14,088 nucleotides of DNA from Thermohalobaculum sp039178805 (GTDB lineage: Bacteria; Pseudomonadota; Alphaproteobacteria; Rhodobacterales; Rhodobacteraceae), in contig JBCDFC010000121.1 in assembly GCA_039178805.1 (NCBI GenBank), positions 1-14,088 on the forward strand, read 5' to 3'. Of the stretch, positions 6,822 to 12,514 are shown one piece after another. Positions within the stretch are counted from its first letter, which is position 1, and each line of letters opens with the position of its first letter. The position numbers were made by a program, and so were the translations under genes. The notes below the pieces were generated by a model that was given only the letters and a program-made list of their open reading frames with translations, was not told the origin of the DNA and did no database searches.

Positions 6822-9074
6822 ATGCCCACCACCGAGAAAGGCGGCTCCAGGGCCCTTCTCCGCGCGCTGCGCGCCGTCATGGCGCGGCAGGGCGATGGGC
6901 AGGCGCGTCTCGACAAGGTGGTGAACCTCGTGGCCTCGAACATGGTGGCCGAGGTCTGCTCGATTTACCTCAAGCGCGACGATCGTACGCTGGAGCTTTG
7001 CGCGACTGAGGGTCTCAATCCTGAATCGGTTCACAGTGCGCGGCTCCGGGTCGGACAGGGTCTCGTGGGCCGGATCGCGCAAAGTGCGGAACCCTTCGCC
7101 ACCGACGACGCCCAGAACGCGCCGGGCTTCCGCTACCTGCCGGAGACGGGGGAGGAGATCTACCGCTCCTTCGTCGGCGTGCCCGTGCAGCGGCTTGGGG
7201 AGATCATGGGCGTCCTCGTCGTGCAAAACCGCACGCCCCGCCGCTACACCGAGGATGAGGTCGAGGCGCTCGAAGTCGTGGCCATGGTGATCGCGGAGAT
7301 GACGGAGGCCGGCGCCTTCCTCGTCTCCGACGGTCTCGCGGGCGCAGGGCGCCGCTCCGGGCCCCTGATGATCGAGGGCTCGGCCGTTTGCGACGGGGTG
7401 GCGGAGGGCGTCGTCCATCTGCACGAGCCGCGTCTCGTCGTCTTCGATCCGATCGCCGACGATGTGGAGACCGAGCGCCGGCGCCTGGCCGAGGCCATGG
7501 CCGCGATGCGCGAAGACATCGACCGCATGATCGCAGCCGAGAGGCTCGGCCCCGCCAACGAGCATCGCGATATCTTCGAAGCCTATCGCATGTTTGCCCG
7601 CGACAAGGGCTGGATGCGCCGGCTGGACGAGGCGGTGGAAAGCGGCCTCGCGGCCGAGGTCGCGGTCGAACGGGTGCAGTCCGTGGTTCGCACGCGCATG
7701 GAGCGCGCGACCGATCCCTATCTGCGCGACCGGCTGCACGACCTCGACGACCTCGCGAACCGGCTGCTGCGCTACTTGACCAGTGGCGACGGCGTCGAGG
7801 AACTGCCCGAAGGCGCCGTGCTCGTCGCCCGCTCCATCGGCCCCGCGGAACTCCTCGACCACGCCGGCCGCATCCGCGCGGTCGTGTTGGAGGAAGGGAG
7901 CCACGGCAGCCACGCTGCCATCGTCGCCCGTGCCATCAACATCCCGATGATCATCGGCGCGGAGCGCATTACACGCGACGCCAATCCCGCCGACACGATC
8001 GTGGTGGATGGGGAACAGGGCCGCGTGCATCTGCGCCCCGAACCCTCGGTCCACACGGCGTTTCGCGAGAAGATCAGCCTCGAGAAGCAGAACCGCGCAG
8101 TCTACCGCCAACTCGCCCGTCTGCCCGCCACAACGACGGATGGCGCAACGGTAAAGTTGCGGATGAACGCGGGCATCCTCGCCGATCTACCCTCGCTCGA
8201 AGTCTCGGGCGCCGAAGGTGTGGGCCTCTTCCGGACCGAGCTGCAATTCATGATCCGCGGCAGCCTGCCGGGCCGTGAGATCCAGGCCGCGCTCTACGAC
8301 CGGGTGCTCACGGCGGCCAGGGGGCGCGAGGTCGTGTTCCGCACGCTCGATATCGGCTCCGACAAGATCCTGCCCTACATCAAGCGCGCGGATGAGCCGA
8401 ACCCCGCGCTTGGCTGGCGGGCGATGCGCGTGGCCCTCGACCGACCGCTCCTTTTCCGGATGCAGGTGCAGGCGCTCATCCGCGCGGCCAAGGGACGTCC
8501 GCTCAGCCTCATGTTCCCGATGATCACGGAAGCCTGGGAATACGACGCCGCCTGCGACAGCGTGCGGGCCGAGATCGACCGCCTGGCCGATCGCGGCGTG
8601 CCCCGGCCTGAAAACCTTCGCCTCGGCCTGATGCTGGAGACACCGAGCCTCGTCTTCGCCCCGGACCGGCTCTTCGAGAACGCCGATTTCGTAAGCGTCG
8701 GCGGCAATGACCTCATGCAGTTCTTCTTCGCCGCCGACCGCGAGAACGACCGCGTGCGCCGCCGCTACGACCTTCTGAACGAGACCGCACTGCGCATGCT
8801 CTCTGAAATCGTGCGCCGCTGCAGCGCCACCGGCACACCGCTCAGCTACTGCGGCGAGGCTGCGGGCCGCCCGCTCGAGGCGCTGGCGCTCGCGGCCATC
8901 GGTTTCCGAGAACTATCGATGCGGCCGGCCTCGATCGGCCCGGTGAAGCGCGCGCTGAGGGCGGTTGATCTAAGCGAGGCCTTCGGCGTGATCGAACACG
9001 CGTTCGCCGACGGTCATTCCTCTGCGCGAACCGCCCTTCGCGCTTGGCGCGAAAGCGTCAAGACGGCCGGTTGA
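6822..9074 (+). CDS. ptsP: Phosphoenolpyruvate-protein phosphotransferase PtsP (EI-Ntr)
   Basis: First enzyme of the nitrogen PTS: it autophosphorylates from phosphoenolpyruvate and passes the phosphate to NPr, then EIIA-Ntr, a regulatory chain tied to nitrogen status and potassium rather than sugar uptake. The 750 residues match E. coli PtsP (about 748). Domains in order are an N-terminal GAF sensor domain (about 20-165), the EI N-terminal helical part (about 175-310), the swivelling phospho-histidine domain with His364 in Gly-Ser-His-Gly-Ser-His-Ala-Ala-Ile, and the PEP-binding TIM barrel (about 420-720). The barrel contains Gly-Leu-Phe-Arg-Thr-Glu, Gly-Gly-Asn-Asp-Leu-Met-Gln and Tyr-Cys-Gly-Glu. 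The ATG at 6822 is chosen because a purine-rich GAGAGAGGG lies upstream; ATG 6804 and TTG 6801 are in frame but have no Shine-Dalgarno. No separate promoter is evident in the 90-bp gap after lysC. Confidence 0.95.
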   Translation: MPTTEKGGSRALLRALRAVMARQGDGQARLDKVVNLVASNMVAEVCSIYLKRDDRTLELCATEGLNPESVHSARLRVGQGLVGRIAQSAEPFATDDAQNAPGFRYLPETGEEIYRSFVGVPVQRLGEIMGVLVVQNRTPRRYTEDEVEALEVVAMVIAEMTEAGAFLVSDGLAGAGRRSGPLMIEGSAVCDGVAEGVVHLHEPRLVVFDPIADDVETERRRLAEAMAAMREDIDRMIAAERLGPANEHRDIFEAYRMFARDKGWMRRLDEAVESGLAAEVAVERVQSVVRTRMERATDPYLRDRLHDLDDLANRLLRYLTSGDGVEELPEGAVLVARSIGPAELLDHAGRIRAVVLEEGSHGSHAAIVARAINIPMIIGAERITRDANPADTIVVDGEQGRVHLRPEPSVHTAFREKISLEKQNRAVYRQLARLPATTTDGATVKLRMNAGILADLPSLEVSGAEGVGLFRTELQFMIRGSLPGREIQAALYDRVLTAARGREVVFRTLDIGSDKILPYIKRADEPNPALGWRAMRVALDRPLLFRMQVQALIRAAKGRPLSLMFPMITEAWEYDAACDSVRAEIDRLADRGVPRPENLRLGLMLETPSLVFAPDRLFENADFVSVGGNDLMQFFFAADRENDRVRRRYDLLNETALRMLSEIVRRCSATGTPLSYCGEAAGRPLEALALAAIGFRELSMRPASIGPVKRALRAVDLSEAFGVIEHAFADGHSSARTALRAWRESVKTAG

Positions 9075-9085
9075 GGCGCGCCGCG

Positions 9086-10255
9086 GTGGCCGATGTCTAC
9101 GACTTCTGGGCCAACCGCCAGCCACAGGCCGATCTCGACGCCATCGACGCTTTTTGGGCGGCATTCACGGTCCAATCGGCGCGTTTTGACGCCATGCTTT
9201 CGGGCCGGGAACGGGCGAGCGGATCCGACACGATCCCAGGCCTGATGGCCGAGGCCCTTGGCCCGCTCGCCCACCGCATCTTTTGGGAGTTCGGCCCGGG
9301 CGAGGCATCTCCCGATGGGCCCGGTTTCTTTCTCGCCCTCACACCTGAGCTCTACGGCTCGAAGCGCCCGCTCGCCCGGGCCTTCGTCAATCGAGCGCCG
9401 ACGCTTGCCGGCTGGTCCTTCGGCGATGCGCGCAGGTCTCTGCCCTCCACCGAGCCTCTGCTGGATCTCGTGGCCTCGCGCGCGTTCGGTCAGCAACAGC
9501 TCACCGGCGCTTGGGTCGCGCCCGGAACGCATCGCCGGATCGATGTCATCGGTCAGGGGCGCGGGGACGGCATCGATGGGCAGGCAGGCCTGCTCTTCTC
9601 CCTCGTCCTCGGCGAGGCGGTCGAGCGCGATTGGCTTGGAGAACTGACTGCGAAACCGATGCCGCCCAAGGGCCTCGCGGAAAGGCTTCGCCGCAGCGCC
9701 GCCGAAAATCGACCGACATGGATCGACCGCTTCGCCGAGGAGGCTCGCGCGCTACACCAAACCCTCGCCAACGATCTGCCGCATCTGCCCTTCGCCCCCA
9801 GCCGCAATCAGGCCGAAGCGACGCTCTTCAACGTTACCCCCCGCAAGGACGACTGGCCGCGCGCGGACATGATCACCTACCGAACCACGCGCCCCGACTA
9901 CGCCGCAGCGCGCTTCGCCGCCGTCACCATCGCGGCCCCGCGCTTTTCCAGCATGGCCGAGAGCTTCCTCGCCCTGCGCCTCGCCCGCACGCCCGAGCAT
10001 CCCTTCGAGGAGATCGAGGAGCGGGAGATCCTCGCCACCGCGATCGACACAGCCCTGCGCGAGGCGGAAATCGGCGGTGTCTTCGGCGAAGGTCATGGCC
10101 ATGAACACGTCTATGTCGATTTCGCCGTCACCGAAATCGCGAAAGCGATTGACGTCGTCGGACGCGTCCTCCGCGAAGGCGGCCAAACCGCCCCGGGCCA
10201 CATCCTCTTCGACGAAGACGGTCTGACCGACCTCACCCTGCCGGTCGAAAGCTGA
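9086..10255 (+). CDS. Hypothetical protein, 389 residues, linked to ptsP
   Basis: I do not recognise this protein. The frame is open from a TTG at 9044 inside ptsP. The GTG at 9086 is preferred because it lies 11 bp after the ptsP stop with GAGG 9 bases upstream; TTG 9071, overlapping the ptsP stop, is an alternative. There is no signal peptide or membrane segment, so it is probably cytoplasmic. The N-terminal part is rich in Trp, Phe and Arg, with a Leu-Ala-Leu-Thr-Pro-Glu-Leu segment followed by an Ala-Pro-x-Leu-x-Gly-Trp motif. That pattern is seen in several small uncharacterised bacterial families, so the match is loose. The C-terminal 110 residues have a Gly-x-Gly-His-Gly-His-Glu-His run and then an alternating Val-Tyr-Val-Asp-Phe strand and a helix, suggesting a small alpha/beta domain. 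Close coupling to ptsP suggests co-transcription; a functional link is only inferred. The coding is convincing: long frame, codon bias like its neighbours, terminator downstream. Confidence 0.8.
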   Translation: MADVYDFWANRQPQADLDAIDAFWAAFTVQSARFDAMLSGRERASGSDTIPGLMAEALGPLAHRIFWEFGPGEASPDGPGFFLALTPELYGSKRPLARAFVNRAPTLAGWSFGDARRSLPSTEPLLDLVASRAFGQQQLTGAWVAPGTHRRIDVIGQGRGDGIDGQAGLLFSLVLGEAVERDWLGELTAKPMPPKGLAERLRRSAAENRPTWIDRFAEEARALHQTLANDLPHLPFAPSRNQAEATLFNVTPRKDDWPRADMITYRTTRPDYAAARFAAVTIAAPRFSSMAESFLALRLARTPEHPFEEIEEREILATAIDTALREAEIGGVFGEGHGHEHVYVDFAVTEIAKAIDVVGRVLREGGQTAPGHILFDEDGLTDLTLPVES

Positions 10256-10259
10256 GCCA

Positions 10260-10414
10260 TAGTGGTCCGACCGGAACGGAGCGAACCCACGCGCGTCATC
10301 TCCGGGCTTGACCCGGGGATCCAGAACATCGCCAATTATCAAAGCTTTAGGAGAAGCGGGATTGCCGGATCAAGTCCGGCAATGACGGTATCGAAGGTCT
10401 CGGTCGGACCACTA
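10260..10414. mobile_element. MITE-like palindromic repeat with TA-flanked 14-bp inverted ends
   Basis: The ends, 10260-10273 and 10401-10414, are perfect 14-bp inverted repeats starting with TAGTGGTCC. The outer TA can be read as a target duplication around a 151-bp core, as left by IS630/Tc1-mariner type transposases. Inside, CGTCAT (10294-10299) and ATGACG (10382-10387) pair around two 9-bp hairpins with loops CTTGA (10307-10311) and TCAAG (10370-10374), which are complementary to each other. It encodes no protein. From memory, similar CGTCAT...CTTGA...CCGG palindromes are common between genes in alphaproteobacteria. It starts only 4 bp after the stop of the preceding gene. Confidence 0.75.
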
Positions 10415-10460
10415 GCTTTCCCCATTCTCACCCCCGACGATTGCGAAGGACGCTCCGCTC

Positions 10461-10492
10461 GCGGCAGAGTGTTCCGGCTGCCGCTTTTTCTT
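10461..10492 (+). terminator. Rho-independent terminator
   Basis: A perfect 7-bp GC-rich stem, GCGGCAG (10461-10467) with CTGCCGC (10478-10484), closes a 10-base loop and is followed at once by TTTTTCTT. It is the clearest intrinsic terminator in the window, serving the ptsP-hypothetical unit. The next ATG (protease, 10519) is only 26 bp after the T-run. Confidence 0.85.
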
Positions 10493-10518
10493 CACACAGC
10501 CGGGCTATCTCACCGATC

Positions 10519-11271
10519 ATGAATTTCGTTCGTCGCGCCATCGTCGCCGTAACCGTCCTTGCGTTCGCGCTCCCCTTTGCCCTGCCATCGGCAGCGTTGG
10601 AGCTCGATCGCCGTCGTATGCTGTCTGCCAAGGAGCACGAGCCCTGGAAGGGCATCGGCCGCGTGAACGTCGCCGCGCATAGCGAGAAGGGTCACTGCAC
10701 GGGCACGCTGATCGGCGAAGACCTCGTCGTGACTGCCGCACATTGCGTGTTCTCGAACGGTACCGGCAGGCAGTATGCACCCGGCAATGTGACCTTTGTC
10801 GCGGGCTGGCGGCTCGGCCAAAAGGTCGCTTATCGCAAGGCAAGCCGCATCATCGTGCATCCGGAATACGATCACTTGGCAGAGCTTACGCTCGACAAGA
10901 TGGGGACCGATCTCGCGCTCATCCTGCTTGAGAGCCCGATCCCGTCGGATGTCGCGCCCCATTTCTCCTTCGGCAGGCTTTCCGGCGAGAAGGAGCCGCT
11001 GACGCTCCTCAGCTACCGACAGGACCGCGCCCATGCCCTGACCCGGCAGGACGGGTGCGAGCCAACGGCACTCCGCGGCACGCTTCTGGTGATGCATTGC
11101 GACGTGACCTTCGGCGCCTCTGGCTCTCCGGTCTTCGCCTCGATCAACGGCGAGGATCGGATCGTCGCAGTGATCTCCTCCAAGGGCCGCGACCGGGAAA
11201 AGCGCAAACCGCTCGCCTTCGCCGTCCGAGCCGACCTCGCCATCAGCTCCCTCTTGCCGGAGCTCCGCTAG
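10519..11271 (+). CDS. Secreted trypsin-like serine protease (S1 family)
   Basis: A 250-residue exported peptidase of the chymotrypsin/trypsin fold. A Sec signal peptide (basic start, hydrophobic run at about 8-24, likely cleavage near residue 26) directs it to the periplasm or outside. The catalytic triad is visible: His75 in Thr-Ala-Ala-His-Cys, Asp131 in Gly-Thr-Asp-Leu-Ala-Leu, and Ser201 in Gly-Ala-Ser-Gly-Ser-Pro. Cysteines 60/76 and 180/194 fit the conserved disulfides. The residue before the nucleophile is Ala instead of the usual Asp. The ATG at 10519 is chosen because it gives an intact signal peptide; the frame is open upstream to 10441, but that would run through the terminator. 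No Shine-Dalgarno precedes the ATG. The substrate is unknown, and nothing nearby suggests a pathway. Confidence 0.88.
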   Translation: MNFVRRAIVAVTVLAFALPFALPSAALELDRRRMLSAKEHEPWKGIGRVNVAAHSEKGHCTGTLIGEDLVVTAAHCVFSNGTGRQYAPGNVTFVAGWRLGQKVAYRKASRIIVHPEYDHLAELTLDKMGTDLALILLESPIPSDVAPHFSFGRLSGEKEPLTLLSYRQDRAHALTRQDGCEPTALRGTLLVMHCDVTFGASGSPVFASINGEDRIVAVISSKGRDREKRKPLAFAVRADLAISSLLPELR

Positions 11272-11630
11272 GCCTCGGGAAGGTCCACGCTCCCCGCTCG
11301 CGAGGCAGTTGGCGGGAGGCCCGTGCCTGAAAGTCCCATCTCCAAATGCGTCAGCCGGTTTGCCACGCCATCGCCGGACCCGTCTTTCTGATCCGCTGGC
11401 AACGCCCTAAAGTTCTGAGGTGACACCGCCACACGCCGAACCGGGAAGCCAAAGGAACGGATCACCGGTAGTCATTTTCGCCGCCTAAGCAGAGATGCTC
11501 TGATCCGAGAACAACATGATCTGCGAGGGCATTGCGCATTTAGCCCGACCAGCGTTCGCCATTCCTTAACACCAAGCACGGTAGCCTGACGTGGGAGGGC
11601 GCGGAGCAAAGCCCCGTCGAAACGATCCGT
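11272..11630. other. Intergenic stretch without a recognisable gene
   Basis: About 360 bp between the protease and the hsp20 control region. Short minus-strand frames (65 and 95 codons) exist, but their products look like no known family, have no good Shine-Dalgarno, and one runs through the hsp20 promoter. A loose inverted repeat, GCCTCG (11272-11277) and CGAGGC (11301-11306) with a 23-base loop, could end the protease transcript. The composition is slightly less GC-rich than the flanking genes. I see no tRNA, rRNA or repeat. Confidence 0.5.
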
Positions 11631-11659
11631 GGTCGGGCGCAGCCCCGGACCGCCCGACC
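11631..11659. terminator. Perfect 9-bp hairpin abutting the hsp20 promoter
   Basis: GGTCGGGCG (11631-11639) pairs fully with CGCCCGACC (11651-11659) around an 11-base loop. It ends one base before the proposed -35 of hsp20. There is no T-run on either side, so it may be a factor-dependent terminator insulating the heat-shock gene, or an operator-like palindrome. Confidence 0.4.
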
Positions 11660-11660
11660 T

Positions 11661-11690
11661 CTTGAACACGCTCACCGCTCTGCCCACTTC
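11661..11690 (+). promoter_or_regulatory. RpoH (sigma-32) type promoter of hsp20
   Basis: CTTGAA (11661-11666) matches the heat-shock -35 exactly. CCCACTTC (11683-11690) resembles the -10 (CCCCATNT class), with 16 bp between the two elements and 18 bp after the CTTG core. This places the start of transcription near 11697 and gives a leader of about 90 bases. It fits a small heat shock gene. Confidence 0.65.
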
Positions 11691-11696
11691 TCCATC

Positions 11697-11785
11697 GTCG
11701 CGACGCCGAATGGGTCGCGTCACAGACCACGGGTCCGCCCACAGCGGGGGCCCAGCCACATATCGCTTATGAGAAGGATATGACG
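11697..11785 (+). promoter_or_regulatory. ROSE-like RNA thermometer in the hsp20 leader
   Basis: The leader folds into three hairpins: CGCGAC/GTCGCG (11699-11704 and 11714-11719), GGG-T-CCGC/GCGG-GGG-CCC (11731-11753), and a final one, CATATC-G-CTT (11759-11768) with AAG-GATATG (11774-11782) around a 5-base loop. The last stem, which runs on into 11782, buries the Shine-Dalgarno AAGGA opposite TCGCT with a single unpaired G. This is the U(U/C)GCU signature of ROSE elements, which melt on heating to allow translation of small heat shock mRNAs in alpha- and gammaproteobacteria. The fold was made by eye; no energy was calculated. Confidence 0.75.
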
Positions 11786-12244
11786 ATGCGCACCATCGAT
11801 CTCACCCCCCTCTACCGCTCCACTGTCGGCTTCGACCGCATGGCCGCGATGCTCGATCAGGTCATGTCGGGCGAGAATGCCGCGCCGAGCTACCCGCCTT
11901 ACAACATCGAGAAGACTGGCGAGGACGCCTATCGCATCACCATCGCTGTCGCCGGTTTCTCCGAGGATGAACTGAACGCCGAGGTCCGCGATCAGGTGCT
12001 GACCGTGACGGCGAAGCGCGTTCGCGACGAGAGCGCGGCACAGCGCACTTATCTCCACCGTGGTATCGCCGAGCGTGGGTTCGAGCGGCGCTTCCAGCTC
12101 GCCGACCATGTCCGCGTCAACGGCGCCGGGGTCGAGCACGGCCTCCTCCATATCGATCTCGTGCGCGAGATCCCGGAGGCGCTGCGCCCTCGCACCATCG
12201 CAATCGCGAAGCGCGGTGGTACGCCACAAGTCGTAGAGGGCTGA
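11786..12244 (+). CDS. Small heat shock protein, Hsp20/IbpA type
   Basis: An ATP-independent chaperone that holds unfolding proteins during heat stress. The 152 residues have an N-terminal arm typical of class A proteins (Asp-Leu-Thr-Pro-Leu-Tyr-Arg-Ser, then Gly-Phe-Asp-Arg), the alpha-crystallin domain (about 38-130) starting at Tyr-Pro-Pro-Tyr-Asn-Ile, and the Ala-x-x-x-x-Gly-Leu motif near 114-120. The C-terminal tail contains an Ile-Ala-Ile-like anchor (138-140). Two in-frame ATGs exist: 11780 lies only 1 base after AAGGA and inside the thermometer stem, while 11786 has a 7-base spacing and matches IbpA N-termini, so 11786 is chosen. Control is by an RpoH-like promoter and a ROSE-like leader. 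No DUF1150 gene, often found after hsp20 in alphaproteobacteria, follows here. Confidence 0.95.
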   Translation: MRTIDLTPLYRSTVGFDRMAAMLDQVMSGENAAPSYPPYNIEKTGEDAYRITIAVAGFSEDELNAEVRDQVLTVTAKRVRDESAAQRTYLHRGIAERGFERRFQLADHVRVNGAGVEHGLLHIDLVREIPEALRPRTIAIAKRGGTPQVVEG

Positions 12245-12257
12245 CGCTTGAGCACTT

Positions 12258-12345
12258 GGGTTCGGGCACCCGCCCGGCCCCACCCATGCAGCCCCGCCCA
12301 GCACCCCGCCACCCTGCCCAAATCGCCCGCCTATCCCGCAGGACG
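12258..12345 (+). terminator. Hairpin followed by C-rich, G-poor run (possible Rho site)
   Basis: Fourteen bases after hsp20, GGG-tt-CGGGC pairs with GCCCG-g-CCC (12258-12280). No T-run follows. The next 65 bases are strikingly rich in C with few G, the composition preferred by Rho. Termination of hsp20 here is an inference. Confidence 0.35.
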
Positions 12346-12430
12346 ACAGCGCAACCCGCTCGTCGGCACAATATTCCTTCGCCTACAACGACTTTCGCGC
12401 ACAATTCGGCGTGCGCCACGGCGGACAACC

Positions 12431-12459
12431 TTGACCCTTTGTCGATCTGAGTGATTATC
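12431..12459 (+). promoter_or_regulatory. Candidate sigma-70 promoter of the acyl-CoA synthetase gene
   Basis: TTGACC (12431-12436) and ATTATC (12454-12459) are 17 bp apart, about 55 bp before the start codon. The rest of the 12346-12514 gap shows nothing else I can name. Confidence 0.5.
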
Positions 12460-12514
12460 ACCCCCAACCGACTGACGCGGCATCAGACTGCGCATTCGGA
12501 GGGAGGATCACTGC

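Noticed and set aside
6792..8111. 439-codon minus-strand frame opposite ptsP
   Set aside because: Antisense shadow; the ptsP motifs are all in the plus strand and the antisense product resembles no family.
10260..10414. CRISPR array or phage attachment site
   Set aside because: There are only two inverted, not direct, copies, and no spacers, tRNA or integrase nearby; the TA-flanked inverted ends fit a MITE-like element better.
11472..11759. 95-codon minus-strand frame before hsp20
   Set aside because: Its start lies in the ROSE-like leader and it runs through the heat-shock promoter; Arg/Pro-rich product with no homology I recognise.
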